64,000 nucleotides of DNA from Phycisphaerales bacterium (GCA_019744815.1 JAIEUA010000007.1:62001-126000); one strand, 5' to 3'. Positions 26,354 to 35,248 are shown, counted from the stretch's first letter. Notes: generated by a model from the letters alone, not told the origin. Numbers and translations: made by a program.

Positions 26354-26875
26354 TCACTTCCATCTCGGAACGGCCGCGGGATTCCCGCGGCCGTTCTCGT
26401 TCCGGCGGAAAGCCCCCTCCCGCCACACCAAAGCCAGCAACGCCTGGTCTTTCGAACGCGTCGAGTCCAAGTACCGGTACGACTGCGGCAGCCAGAACGC
26501 CGGTTCGGTCCGCCGCAACGCTTCCAGCGGCAACGGTTCAGTGCGGCGCCGCACCCGCCCGAATCGGATGGCGTACGCCATCTCGGCCCGCTCGAAGTAG
26601 CTCAGAAAGCGCTCCCGGGTCGTCCCGCACTCGCGCCGCACCACGCTCCAAAGCCGCCGAGGAGCCGCGGCGTGCACACGCACAACCTTCGCCCAAGCAA
26701 CGATCGCGCTCCGCGGCGCCGTCTCATAGAAAAGCACCACATCGCCCGGACAAACCGACGGACGGACCCGCCGCAGCTCGACCGACTTGCGCCCCGCGAG
26801 AATGAGGCGCGAGAACTCCGGGTGCACCGACACGAGGAGATGCCGCGAAGCCGCTTTGCCGCCCCCCGTGTGCAT
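26354..26875 (-). CDS. ASCH-domain (PUA-like fold) protein
   Basis: A 173-residue protein. The ATG at 26875 is preferred because GGGGGAA precedes it. Residues about 10-75 match the ASCH/PUA-like pattern: HLLVSVHPEFSRLILAGRKS, then VELRRVRP, GDVVLFYETAP and AIVAWAKVVRV. ASCH proteins bind nucleic acids and are often found with modified-base or RNA-processing genes. The rest is basic. Its 3' end runs across the hairpin that terminates the glucan locus on the other strand. It faces away from the Nmad3-like gene. Confidence 0.75.
   Translation of the reverse strand: MHTGGGKAASRHLLVSVHPEFSRLILAGRKSVELRRVRPSVCPGDVVLFYETAPRSAIVAWAKVVRVHAAAPRRLWSVVRRECGTTRERFLSYFERAEMAYAIRFGRVRRRTEPLPLEALRRTEPAFWLPQSYRYLDSTRSKDQALLALVWREGAFRRNENGRGNPAAVPRWK
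26368..26396 (+). terminator. Terminator of the glucan locus
   Basis: A 13-bp perfect stem (gaacggccgcggg at 26368-26380 with 26384-26396) and a 3-nt loop, 49 bp after the PEP-CTERM stop, followed by TCGTTCC. It overlaps the 3' end of the convergent ASCH gene. Confidence 0.55.
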
Positions 26876-27286
26876 CGTTCCCCCTGGTCGGCTGAGCCAC
26901 ACAAGATATCACGGCGCGCCAATCGCACGACCCTGTCGTTCGTGATCGACCAACGCCGCCGCGAACGTTCAGTCCACCCGCACAAGCTCTTATGACTTGA
27001 GCCAGCGGCGTCCAAGGCCACGATCAGGCCAAACCTCTCGTGGGCACCGCCCGAAGCTCCAGACCATGGGATCCAGCACATCTTGCCCAATTTGACAGCC
27101 CATCCGACGTTCACCCGAGTCGATCGCGGCGGCGCAACGCGCCTTCATTCCCAAAGCCCCCGAACGGCTCGAACGTTCACCCCGGATGAGGAGTCAGCGG
27201 CTTGACCAACGGGAAAAGTAGGAGCCGCGGCGTATCCACGTCGGGTGGTGACTGGAACCGCCCCGCCAACGCGGTAGGCTCATGGC
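26876..27286. other. Divergent intergenic region between ASCH and Nmad3-like genes
   Basis: About 410 bp separating two divergent genes, so it should hold both promoters. I could not pick a convincing -35/-10 pair, repeat or small gene in it. Confidence 0.5.
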
Positions 27287-28063
27287 ATGAAAGCCATCCT
27301 CATTCGAGTAGGCGCCGACGGCACAACAGACGGCGGTGGATGGAACGGGCCGGTTCACTGGCCCTCCGGTCGGTTCGTCTACATACCCATCATGGAAGAC
27401 ACAGCCGAGTTCCTTCCCGGATGCGAGCGCCGATTTGACGAATTGGCCGAACCGCTGATGAGCTTCCTGACCGGACACGGGGAGCCGACGTTCCCGTGGC
27501 GGAAACGAATCGACGCCAAGCGCGGGCAGCCGATGCACCTGGATCCGGACTACGAACATCTCACCTACGGCGACAACGGCGCTAGGCGGGGGTGCAATCT
27601 TCGAGCCTTCCAGCAAGATGATCTGATCGTGTTCTACTCTGGGTTGAAGGCGATTCCCTCAGCCGACGATCTGGTGTACGCCATCGTCGGCGTGTACATC
27701 ATTGACGAGATTGTGCCGTCGGCCCCGCTGGTAGAGGCTTCCCGTCGGGCGGAGAATGCGCACACTCGCAAAGCGATGATGCGCCCATCGGACATAGTGG
27801 TCCGCGCTCGTCCAGGAGTCTCCGGCCGATGCGATCGGTGCATCCTCATCGGTGGAAAGAGAGGCGGCGACAAATCGAACTACTACCTGCTCCCGGATGT
27901 GGAAGCCGCGTGGGGCGGGTTCATCAAGGCCGACGGATCTCGCTGGAAGAGCCCGTGCTTGAATCGAAGCGCCACCCCGCCGCTCTTGGGCGATCCCGCT
28001 GGGTTCCTCAAGTGGTGGAAGAATCAGAATGTCGCACTCGTGCGTAGAAACTTCCTGGCATAA
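27287..28063 (+). CDS. Nmad3-like (nucleotide modification associated domain 3) protein
   Basis: A 258-residue protein. The N-terminus, MKAILIRVGADGTTDGGGWN, then GPVHWPSGRFVYIPI, matches my recollection of the Nmad3 family, which was named from gene neighbourhoods of hypermodified DNA in phages and bacteria. Other features are HLDPDYEHLTYGD, LIVFYSGLKA (PUA-like turn) and LVYAIVGVYIIDEI. The family is thought to recognise or help make modified bases; there is no proven activity. It is followed 75 bp later by an Mrr-like nuclease on the same strand, consistent with a modification-dependent islet. Confidence 0.7.
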   Translation: MKAILIRVGADGTTDGGGWNGPVHWPSGRFVYIPIMEDTAEFLPGCERRFDELAEPLMSFLTGHGEPTFPWRKRIDAKRGQPMHLDPDYEHLTYGDNGARRGCNLRAFQQDDLIVFYSGLKAIPSADDLVYAIVGVYIIDEIVPSAPLVEASRRAENAHTRKAMMRPSDIVVRARPGVSGRCDRCILIGGKRGGDKSNYYLLPDVEAAWGGFIKADGSRWKSPCLNRSATPPLLGDPAGFLKWWKNQNVALVRRNFLA

Positions 28064-28138
28064 GCGCCGTTCGGGTCTTTGTGGTGCAGCTCCGCTTGCA
28101 AAAACGGGACGATCTGAACGAACCCATTAGAGTACGTG

Positions 28139-28885
28139 ATGCCCATCTCAACCTCACCCAACGATTGGCGTGACCTTCAAGCTCAAGTCGCTCTCATCTT
28201 GCGCGAATGCGGCATGGATGCTGCTATAGAGCACCCACTCCCGCTCGCGCGCGGGCAGGCCGATATCGACGTGTATGCAATTGACTCCGAAAGTGTGCCC
28301 CCGTCCCGGTATCTCTGTGAATGCAAGCAGTGGTCCACCGCGGTACCCCAGACGGTCGTTCATTCATTCCGCACAGTGGTCGCCGACGCCGGAGCAAACT
28401 TCGGACTCCTCATTTCGTCGATGGGATTTCAGAGCGGAGCGCTTCAGGCGGCAGGAAACAGCAACGTCAAGCTCCTGACATGGGAAGAGTTTCAACGAAT
28501 GTTCTTGGACCGATGGCTGAGAAAACACCTTGCTCCGTCGCTTGCTTCGATCTGTGAACCTCTCGTGGACTACACGGAGCCCATGAATGCGAGAGTCTTT
28601 CGCAAGGCTGACGCTCTCTCGAAGGAGAAGCGTCGGCAGTTTATTCAACTGCGCGAGAGCTACGGCGACCTCGCATTTTTTGCACTGGGTCTCTACATGC
28701 CAATGTCGACATGCCGCAACGCCCCTCTGGCGCTGCCACTCGTTCAGTCAAAACAAGATTCCAAGCGCGGTCTGCCCGCAGAACTCATGCACGAGACGTT
28801 GTTCCGTCCCTTCCTGACGAAGTTGACCGCGCACATTGAGCGGGGCATCCACGAGTTCGATTCGGTGTTCGGAGAACGCGCCTAG
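28139..28885 (+). CDS. Mrr-like restriction endonuclease (PD-(D/E)XK fold)
   Basis: A 248-residue protein. The ATG at 28139 is used; a GTG three bases upstream is in frame. The N-terminal 130 residues show the Mrr-type nuclease core: an entry helix (WRDLQAQVALILRECGMDAA), catalytic D44 in QADIDVYA and E61-x-K63 in LCECKQW, and then GANFGLLISSMGFQSGA. This is a family that often cuts modified DNA. The C-terminal 115 residues are unrecognised and may form the sensor or target-recognition part. It ends just before the terminator of tRNA-Lys. Confidence 0.8.
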   Translation: MPISTSPNDWRDLQAQVALILRECGMDAAIEHPLPLARGQADIDVYAIDSESVPPSRYLCECKQWSTAVPQTVVHSFRTVVADAGANFGLLISSMGFQSGALQAAGNSNVKLLTWEEFQRMFLDRWLRKHLAPSLASICEPLVDYTEPMNARVFRKADALSKEKRRQFIQLRESYGDLAFFALGLYMPMSTCRNAPLALPLVQSKQDSKRGLPAELMHETLFRPFLTKLTAHIERGIHEFDSVFGERA

Positions 28886-28925
28886 CCGCGGCGCGAATGT
28901 CTGTTTCGCCCCTCCACCAACACCA

Positions 28926-28957
28926 ATAAAAACGCCCCTGGGATACTCCCAGAGGCG
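28926..28957 (-). terminator. Terminator of tRNA-Lys
   Basis: An 11-bp stem with one mismatch (28933-28943 with 28947-28957), loop of 3, followed on the minus strand by five T residues (28928-28932). It lies 9 bp after the tRNA 3' end. Confidence 0.8.
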
Positions 28958-28965
28958 AATGCGAA

Positions 28966-29038
<73 letters not shown>

Positions 29039-29064
29039 GACGCCGACCGGGTCGGCAGGGGGTC

Positions 29065-29093
29065 ATGATATCCTCGATCCCCAGCAACGGCAA
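29065..29093 (-). promoter_or_regulatory. Promoter of tRNA-Lys
   Basis: Reading the minus strand, TTGCCG (29088-29093), a 17-nt spacer and TATCAT (29065-29070) form a sigma-70-like promoter, with the -10 box 26 nt before the tRNA 5' end. Confidence 0.5.
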
Positions 29094-29223
29094 CGCGCGT
29101 GGCGGCCGTTCTCACGCGCCGCCCTGTCCGACACGCCGCGTTCCCCTTGTCCCGTATTCCCGGGGTGCCTTCGCCCGGTGATCCGGCCATCTCCGCACCC
29201 CCTTTCCGGCCGGTCGGCTCCCG

Positions 29224-29252
29224 TTGACCACCTCCCCGCCCGTCCCTATCAT
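29224..29252 (+). promoter_or_regulatory. Promoter of the rpmF-plsX-fabH operon
   Basis: TTGACC at 29224-29229, a 17-nt spacer and TATCAT at 29247-29252. The start codon of rpmF is 107 bp downstream, leaving a leader of about 100 nt. It shares the TATCAT -10 box with the tRNA promoter. Confidence 0.55.
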
Positions 29253-29358
29253 CTCGGCCCGTTGGACCGCGGCACTCCCGCCGTCCGACACAGCAAGTCG
29301 GGTCGAGATCGGTCGGTCGACCGCTCCTTCCCACGCGTGCTTCGGAGAATTGGACACC

Positions 29359-29559
29359 ATGCTTCCCCCACAGAGAGTTTCCTACGGCCGCACGCGTCGT
29401 CGCCGCACCCACCACGCCCTCACCGGCGTGCAGCCCACCGTCTGCCCGCTCTCGGGCATGCCCAAGCAGCACCACCGCGTCTGCGCCGAGTCGGGCTACG
29501 TCCGCCCCGGCCTCCGCATCAAGGTGCCCAAGCTCGGCATCGGTGTGCAGAAGGACTAA
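29359..29559 (+). CDS. rpmF: Ribosomal protein bL32
   Basis: A 66-residue basic protein with the bL32 pattern: MLPPQRVSYGRTRRRRTHHA, LTGVQPTVCPLSGMPKQHHR, VCAESGYVRPG. The usual two CxxC pairs that bind zinc are reduced to one Cys each (CPLSG, CAESG), so this is a zinc-free form. The ATG at 29359 has GGAG 11 nt upstream. The gene stands directly before plsX, the common rpmF-plsX-fabH order. Confidence 0.88.
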   Translation: MLPPQRVSYGRTRRRRTHHALTGVQPTVCPLSGMPKQHHRVCAESGYVRPGLRIKVPKLGIGVQKD

Positions 29560-29719
29560 GCGAGAGATCGAGCATCGGGCATCCTGCATCGGTGGCGACT
29601 GGCATGCCCCGAGCATGATGCGGGGTTGATGCCCATTTCACTCGCTTCGTCTTCGCTCGCTCTTCCTCCTTCGGGGTTCGGCGCTGCTGCCCGATGCCCG
29701 ACGCCTTCCGAGCACCCCC

Positions 29720-30793
29720 ATGCGAATCGCAGTTGACGTGATGGGTGGCGATCACGCCCCCGATGCCATCCTGAAAGGCTGCGTTGCCGCCCTCGACGAT
29801 CTCCCCAAGGGCGACACCCTCGTCCTCGTTGGCCCTCGTCACGTCATCCAAGACTACCTCGACGACCGTGGCGTCAAGCTCGAGAAGGACGGCCACGCCC
29901 ACGTCGAGATCGAGCACGCCGACGAAGTCATCCACATGGATGAGAGCCCGGCCAAGGCCGTCCGCGCCAAGCCCGAATCCTCCATCGTGAAAATGGCCCG
30001 CCTGGGCAGCGAGAAGGCCCCCAAATCCGGCCCCGGCGCCCACTGCGAAGTCGTCCTCTCCGCCGGCAACACCGGCGCCTGCGTCGCCGCCGGCATCATG
30101 CACATGCGTCGCCTCTCGCACGTGCACCGCCCCGGCATCGCCGTCACCATGCCCGCCTTCAAGGGCCCGGTCGTCATGATCGACTGCGGCGCCAACCCCG
30201 AGCCCAAGCCCGTCCACCTCTGGCAGTACGCCGTCATGGCCGCCGAGGTCGCCAAGTGCACGCTGGGGATCGACAACCCTCGCATCGCCCAGATGAACAT
30301 CGGCAGCGAGGAAGCCAAGGGCACCGACATCGTCAAGCAGACCCGCGATCTCCTCAAGGCCACGCCCGGCATCAACTACGTCGGCTACGTCGAAGGCCGC
30401 GACCTCTTCGAAGGCGTCGCCGACGTCATCGTCACCGACGGCTTCGTCGGCAACACCATGCTCAAGATGGCCGAGGGCCTCGCCAAGTCCCTCTTCGGCG
30501 CCCTCGCCGCCGAGATCATCAACTACGACCCGCACCTGATGTCGCAGATCGAGCCCGTCTTCCGCAACATCTACAAGAAGAACGACTACCACGAATACGG
30601 CGGCGCCCCGCTCCTGGGCGTCAACGGCGCCATGTTCATCGCCCACGGCTCCAGCGAAGCCAAGACCATCAAGAACGCCATCCGCAACTGCCGCAACTTC
30701 GTCAACAGCGGCGTCAACGACGCCATCCGCAAACGCCTCGACGAAGTCGGCAACCTCGGCGGCGTGCTCGCCAACGTCGGCGTCGACGCGTGA
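29720..30793 (+). CDS. plsX: Phosphate acyltransferase PlsX
   Basis: A 357-residue enzyme that makes acyl-phosphate from acyl-ACP for phospholipid synthesis. Family signatures are MRIAVDVMGGDHAPDAILKG at the start, LSAGNTGACVAAG, VMIDCGANPEPKP, NIGSEEAKGTD, VIVTDGFVGNTMLKM and the terminal LGVNGAMFIAHGSS. The 160-bp gap after rpmF contains imperfect inverted repeats around catcgggcatc (29573-29583) and gatgcccga (29692-29701). fabH follows 68 bp downstream. Confidence 0.96.
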   Translation: MRIAVDVMGGDHAPDAILKGCVAALDDLPKGDTLVLVGPRHVIQDYLDDRGVKLEKDGHAHVEIEHADEVIHMDESPAKAVRAKPESSIVKMARLGSEKAPKSGPGAHCEVVLSAGNTGACVAAGIMHMRRLSHVHRPGIAVTMPAFKGPVVMIDCGANPEPKPVHLWQYAVMAAEVAKCTLGIDNPRIAQMNIGSEEAKGTDIVKQTRDLLKATPGINYVGYVEGRDLFEGVADVIVTDGFVGNTMLKMAEGLAKSLFGALAAEIINYDPHLMSQIEPVFRNIYKKNDYHEYGGAPLLGVNGAMFIAHGSSEAKTIKNAIRNCRNFVNSGVNDAIRKRLDEVGNLGGVLANVGVDA

Positions 30794-30861
30794 CGCCGAG
30801 GCCGCTCGGCCTCGCTCCCATCCCGGATGAACCGCCCCTCCCCCGCATAAACTCCGGGCAC

Positions 30862-31890
30862 ATGGCCGCTTCCACCAACACCCCGTCATCGCCCCGCCGC
30901 GGCGTCCGCCTCGTCGGCACCGGCGCCTGCGTCCCCGACAAGCGACTCTCCAACGCCGACCTCGAGAAGCTGATGGAGACCTCGGACGAGTGGATCGTCC
31001 AGCGCACCGGCATCCGCGAACGCCGGATCGTCGACAGCGAGCAAGGCGAGTCCGTCAAGCACCTCTGCGCCAAGTCGCTCCAGCGTGCCCTCGACGAGGC
31101 CAACCTCAAGGGCACCGACCTCGACCTCATCATCGTCGCCACGATGACCCCCGAGATGTCCTGCCCCGCCACCGCCTGCATGGTCGCCCAGATGGTCGGC
31201 GCCGGCCACGCCGGCGCCTTCGACCTCAACGCCGCCTGCTCGGGCTTCGTCTTCGCCATCAACGTCGCCCACGACCTCATCAAGGGCGGCGCGTACAACA
31301 CCGTCGCCGTCATCGGCGCCGACACCCTCTCGAAACTGCTCGACTACTCCAACAACGGCCGCGGCACCGCCATCATCTTCGGCGACGCCGCTGGCTGCGC
31401 CATCTTCAAGGCCACCGACGACACCTCCAAGGGCGTCCTCGCCCAGTCCATGCACGCCGACGGCGAAGGCTGGAAGGACATCTACGTCCCCCGCTGCTCC
31501 TTCGACTTCCCCCAGGGCACTCCCGTCGACGAGAACAAGTTCGACGTCGTCCAGATGAACGGCGCCACCGTCTTCAAGTTCGCCGTCGGCACCTTCCCCG
31601 AAGTCATCCAGCAGACCCTCGACAAGGCCAAGGTCAAAGCCTCTGAAGTCGACATGTTCGTCTGCCATCAGAGCAACCAGCGCATCCTCCACGCCGCCCG
31701 CGACCGCTTCGGCCTCTCCGAAGACAAGCTCTACGTCAACATCGACCGCTACGGCAACACCGTCGGCGCCAGCGTGCCGCTGTGCCTCGATGAACTCCGC
31801 AAGGCCGGCAAGATCAAAGAAGGCAACAAGGTCATGTTCGTCGCCTTCGGCGGCGGCCTGACGTGGGGCAGCAGTATCTGGCAGATGTGA
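30862..31890 (+). CDS. fabH: 3-oxoacyl-ACP synthase III
   Basis: A 342-residue enzyme that starts fatty-acid synthesis by condensing acetyl-CoA with malonyl-ACP. The ATG at 30862 opens AASTNTPSSPRRGVRLVGTG. The catalytic triad is C126 in LNAACSGFVFA, H269 in FVCHQSNQRI and N299 in YGNTVGASVP. The dimer motifs RTGIRERRIV and FGDAAGCAIF are present. A 34-bp palindrome lies 60 bp after its stop. Confidence 0.96.
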   Translation: MAASTNTPSSPRRGVRLVGTGACVPDKRLSNADLEKLMETSDEWIVQRTGIRERRIVDSEQGESVKHLCAKSLQRALDEANLKGTDLDLIIVATMTPEMSCPATACMVAQMVGAGHAGAFDLNAACSGFVFAINVAHDLIKGGAYNTVAVIGADTLSKLLDYSNNGRGTAIIFGDAAGCAIFKATDDTSKGVLAQSMHADGEGWKDIYVPRCSFDFPQGTPVDENKFDVVQMNGATVFKFAVGTFPEVIQQTLDKAKVKASEVDMFVCHQSNQRILHAARDRFGLSEDKLYVNIDRYGNTVGASVPLCLDELRKAGKIKEGNKVMFVAFGGGLTWGSSIWQM

Positions 31891-31949
31891 TCGATGTCGC
31901 ATGTGGCAGATCCCGAATAGCGTCCGACGTGCCAAAGGTGAGTGGACAC

Positions 31950-31983
31950 AAGACATATGTTGGTATATACCAACATATGTCTT
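31950..31983. repeat. Perfect 34-bp palindrome
   Basis: Every base from 31950 to 31983 pairs with its mirror position: 17 bp on each side, starting aagacatatgttggtat and with no central spacer. It is AT-rich in a GC-rich setting and covers the start codon of the next gene (31977). It could be an operator for a dimeric or tetrameric regulator, or an RNA hairpin that controls translation. Confidence 0.9.
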
Positions 31984-32531
31984 CGCTCATCGTTCTCTGG
32001 GCGATTCTTGGTGCGGCGGCTTTGGTCTTCGTGCGCTTTGCGGCACGGCAGACGCTCGATCGCTTCGAGTTCCCCGCACATACCTGCCCTGCTTGTGAGC
32101 GAGCACGGCCAGCCGAACGCAACGAGCCCTGCCCGCATTGCGGCAGCGCCGCCCAACACACTCCCCAACGCCCGCCTCCTTCGGTCGCGCTGATCGCCAT
32201 CATCTGGGTTGCACCCCTTGCTCTCGCGATCCCGGCGATGCATCCCTTGGCCCTCTTGGGCGCAGCGCCTGCGATCCTCGCGTTGTTGCTCGTCGCACGC
32301 AGCACGCATTCCCTCGTGGCTGATCTCCGCCCGCTCTGGCGGTGGCCAGTGGCAACCTTCCTGCCCGTCTGTTCCGCGTTGGCGCTCGACTACGGCCTTT
32401 CGCTCCGGCACGAAGGCTTCGAGTTCCTGTTCATCGCCCTCGCCTTGCCGTTACTCAGCGTCGGAGTGAGCGGGATCGCCGATGCGATCCTCGTGGCATG
32501 GGCGATCCGAAGCTCAACCAGAACCCGCTGA
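31977..32531 (+). CDS. Membrane protein with a zinc-ribbon motif
   Basis: A 184-residue protein from the ATG at 31977, which lies within a 34-bp palindrome. It has an N-terminal hydrophobic helix (SLIVLWAILGAAALVFVRFA), a zinc-ribbon-like pair CPACERARP and CPHCGSAAQ (residues about 35-60), and then four further hydrophobic segments. Similar small zinc-ribbon membrane proteins are numerous in planctomycetes. It is inserted between fabH and fabD; a role in lipid metabolism is not shown. Confidence 0.7.
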   Translation: MSSLIVLWAILGAAALVFVRFAARQTLDRFEFPAHTCPACERARPAERNEPCPHCGSAAQHTPQRPPPSVALIAIIWVAPLALAIPAMHPLALLGAAPAILALLLVARSTHSLVADLRPLWRWPVATFLPVCSALALDYGLSLRHEGFEFLFIALALPLLSVGVSGIADAILVAWAIRSSTRTR

Positions 32532-32618
32532 TCGGCCTTGTTCCAGCGTTCCAACCCGCGTGCAGTTCCCACATTCGACATCCCAAATCCGCCATCCGAC
32601 ATCGCGTAGAATCCCCGA

Positions 32619-33584
32619 ATGTCCTCCCCCTCCCCCCTCGTCATCCTCTGCCCCGGCCAGGGCGCCCAAACCGTCGGCATGGGCAAGGCCTACTTCGAGA
32701 AATCCCCCGAGTCCCGCTCCGTCTTCGAGCACGCCGACAAAATCCTCGCCTCGTTCATCGGCAACGCCCTCGGCAGCGAGCTCTCGCGACTCTGCTTTGA
32801 AGGCCCCGCCGACCGCCTGAACCAGACCGACGCCTCGCAGCCCGCGATCTTCGCCACCTCGGTCGCCTCGTACGCCGCCCTCAAGGCCGCCTGGGGCTTC
32901 TCGAGCGGCGAAGTCCCCCTCGCCGCCGCCTCCGGCCTCTCCCTCGGCGAGTACACCGCCCTCACCATCGCCGGCGCCATGTCCTTCGAAGACGGCCTCA
33001 AGCTCGTCGCCCTCCGCGGCCGCGCCATGCAGGACGCCGCCGAAGCCTCCCACGGCAGCATGGTCGCCCTCATCGGCGCCGACGAAACCCAGGCCCAGGA
33101 AGTCTGCGACTCCGCCCGCGGCGGTGGGGGCGACGTTCTCGTCTGCGCCAACTTCAACGCCCCCGGCCAGATCGTCCTTAGCGGCAGCAAGTCCGCCTGC
33201 GACCGCGCCGTCGAGGTCGCCAGCAAGATGGGCCTCCGCGCCACGCCGCTCACCGTCGCCGGCGCGTTCCACTCGCCCCTCATGCAGCCCGCCGCCGACC
33301 GCCTCGCCGACGCGCTCTCCCGCACCGAGATCAAGACGCCCAAGTGCGCCGTCTACGCCAACGTCACCGGCGACGTCCACGACGACGAGCCCGACACCAT
33401 CCGCCGCCGCCTTGTGGAACAGCTCACCAGCCCCGTGAAGTGGAGCCAGTCCTGCGCCGCCAAGGCCACCACCTACGCGGGCAAAGCCGAGTTCCACGAG
33501 CTCGCCCCCGGCAAAACGCTCGCGGGCCTGTACCGCCGCATCAGCAAGGACGTCAAGGTCAAGACCAACGACGAACCGTCCTGA
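32619..33584 (+). CDS. fabD: Malonyl-CoA:ACP transacylase
   Basis: A 321-residue enzyme that loads malonyl groups onto acyl carrier protein. It begins with the family pattern ILCPGQGAQTVGMGKAYFE. The nucleophile S108 lies in SGLSLGEYTAL, where Leu takes the place of the usual His in GHSLGE. The catalytic His is H218 in VAGAFHSPLM. Other landmarks are LNQTDASQPAIFATS and NVTGDVHDD. It belongs to the fab cluster on the plus strand. Confidence 0.96.
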   Translation: MSSPSPLVILCPGQGAQTVGMGKAYFEKSPESRSVFEHADKILASFIGNALGSELSRLCFEGPADRLNQTDASQPAIFATSVASYAALKAAWGFSSGEVPLAAASGLSLGEYTALTIAGAMSFEDGLKLVALRGRAMQDAAEASHGSMVALIGADETQAQEVCDSARGGGGDVLVCANFNAPGQIVLSGSKSACDRAVEVASKMGLRATPLTVAGAFHSPLMQPAADRLADALSRTEIKTPKCAVYANVTGDVHDDEPDTIRRRLVEQLTSPVKWSQSCAAKATTYAGKAEFHELAPGKTLAGLYRRISKDVKVKTNDEPS

Positions 33585-33710
33585 CTCTCCCCACTCGATG
33601 CCTCGATGCCACTTGCCTCGATGCCTTCTTCTCCATCAACCTCCGCAACATCAACCACCGCAACAGCGACCGGTACACTCCCCGACTTCCATCCGCACCA
33701 GAGAACGACC

Positions 33711-34298
33711 ATGCGAAACGCAACCACTCGAATCATCGGCGGCATGCTCATCGCTGCCCTGCTCGCCGGCAGCGTCACGACCCTCTCCGGCTGCGGCGAC
33801 TCCAAGCCCAAGCCCAAGCCCGTCGCTCCCCCACCGCCGCCCCCGCCGCCCCCGCCGAAGCAGATCGACACCGGCGCGCTGCTCCAAACCATGCGGGCCG
33901 ACCAGCGGATCCAGTTCCCCAATGAAAAGGCCCCCAGCGACGAGGCCGTCGCCAAGAGCGTGATCGACCTCGCCACCGCGATCGTCAAGGGCGACGACAA
34001 GGCCATGGGCAACCTCCTGATCTCCACCGGCAAGGACGTGCTCGACTCGCTGACCACCAGCGGCGCGTGGGAAGAAGCCACCGCCAAGATCGAGGCCGTC
34101 CGCGTCGTCGAGCTCACCGCCCCCGGCGAGAAGCCCCAGAGCTTCACCCTCTCCCTGGCCGTTCAGGAGCCGGGCTCCGCCTACGTCATGCGATTCACCG
34201 CCACCCTCGACAACGGCACCTACAAGTACACCGGCCTCCCCGGCGGCCGCCTCACCCGCACCCGCGCCAACCAGTTCGACGACGGCAAGTTTGACTGA
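33711..34298 (+). CDS. Lipoprotein of unknown function with a polyproline stretch
   Basis: A 195-residue protein with a lipoprotein signal: a hydrophobic stretch and LSGC with Cys28. A Lys/Pro segment and a run of ten prolines (about residues 39-48) follow, probably a spacer from the membrane. The remaining 145 residues form a small alpha/beta domain (SVIDLATAIVKGDDKAMGNL; SFTLSLAVQEPG) that I do not recognise. Located between fabD and fabG. Confidence 0.75.
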   Translation: MRNATTRIIGGMLIAALLAGSVTTLSGCGDSKPKPKPVAPPPPPPPPPPKQIDTGALLQTMRADQRIQFPNEKAPSDEAVAKSVIDLATAIVKGDDKAMGNLLISTGKDVLDSLTTSGAWEEATAKIEAVRVVELTAPGEKPQSFTLSLAVQEPGSAYVMRFTATLDNGTYKYTGLPGGRLTRTRANQFDDGKFD

Positions 34299-34312
34299 GA
34301 ACAAAGACATTG

Positions 34313-34445
34313 CACCGCGGAGCACGCAGAGAACGCGGAGCGATGCACGTGGTTCAAGCCAGTTCAACCAATCGTGTCTTGTCGTTCGTGCCTTGATTGA
34401 CTCGTTTCTTGCCTTGCCTCTGCGTTCTCCGCGTCCTCCGCGGTG
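34313..34445. repeat. Dispersed inverted-repeat element, copy B
   Basis: Arms at 34313-34340 and 34419-34445 (cores caccgcggagcacgcagaga and gttctccgcgtcctccgcgg) enclose about 78 bp. The right arm ends 25 bp before the fabG start, and its tail (gtgaaatgc, then ctcgga) resembles the tail of copy C before zwf. Confidence 0.85.
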
Positions 34446-34470
34446 AAATGCCTTTTCCTCGGATCTCCCC

Positions 34471-35214
34471 ATGACCACCGACAAACGCATCGCCGTCGTC
34501 ACCGGAGCCTCCCGCGGCATCGGCCGCGCCATTTCGCTCCGCCTCGCCAAGGACGGCCGCCACGTCGTCCTCGTCGCCCGCACCGAGTCCGCACTCAACG
34601 ACGTCAAGCACTCCATCGAGGCCAACGGCGGATCCGCCTCCGTCGTCGCCGCCGACATCTCGAGCGCCTCCGCCTTCGCCTCCGCCATCGAGAAGATCGC
34701 CGCCGACCACGGCCGGCTCGACATCCTCGTCAACAACGCCGGCATCACCAAGGACGGCCTCGCCCTCCGCATGTCCGACGACGACTGGAACTCCGTCATC
34801 TCCACCAACCTCACCAGCGCCTTCGTCGCCATCCGCGCCGCCGCCCGCGCCATGATGAAGGGCAAGTTCGGCCGCATCGTCAACATCGCCTCCACCAGCG
34901 GCGTCGTCGGCAACGCCGGCCAGGCCAACTACGCCGCCGCCAAGGCCGGACTCATCGGCCTCTCCAAAACCATCGCCCGCGAACTCGGCGGCAAGAACAT
35001 CACCTGCAACGTCGTCGCCCCCGGCTACATCGAAACCGACATGACCAACGACCTGCCGCAGCAGGTGAAGGACCACGTCATGGGCCTCATCGCCGTCAAG
35101 CGCTTCGGCATCGCCGACGACATCGCCGCGGCGGTTTCGTATGCGACGAGCGACGAAGCCGGCTTCTTCACCGGCCAGACCCTCATCGTCGACGGCGGCA
35201 TGACCATGGCTTGA
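34471..35214 (+). CDS. fabG: 3-oxoacyl-ACP reductase
   Basis: A 247-residue short-chain dehydrogenase that reduces 3-oxoacyl-ACP with NADPH in fatty-acid elongation. The cofactor loop is VVTGASRGIGRAIS, the structural motif LVNNAGIT, and the catalytic set includes the Ser in NIASTSG, Y154 and K158 in YAAAKAG. The end (GFFTGQTLIVDGGMTMA) is typical of FabG. The leader is formed by a dispersed repeat. Confidence 0.96.
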   Translation: MTTDKRIAVVTGASRGIGRAISLRLAKDGRHVVLVARTESALNDVKHSIEANGGSASVVAADISSASAFASAIEKIAADHGRLDILVNNAGITKDGLALRMSDDDWNSVISTNLTSAFVAIRAAARAMMKGKFGRIVNIASTSGVVGNAGQANYAAAKAGLIGLSKTIARELGGKNITCNVVAPGYIETDMTNDLPQQVKDHVMGLIAVKRFGIADDIAAAVSYATSDEAGFFTGQTLIVDGGMTMA

Positions 35215-35221
35215 TGCCTTG

Positions 35222-35248
35222 ACGAACCCCACGCGCAAGCGTGGGGCC
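35222..35248 (+). repeat. REP hairpin 1
   Basis: A head ACGAACCCC followed by an 8-bp stem (35227-35234 with 35239-35246) and a GCAA tetraloop. It belongs with two similar elements at 35782 and 35840 that flank the transposase gene. Confidence 0.8.
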
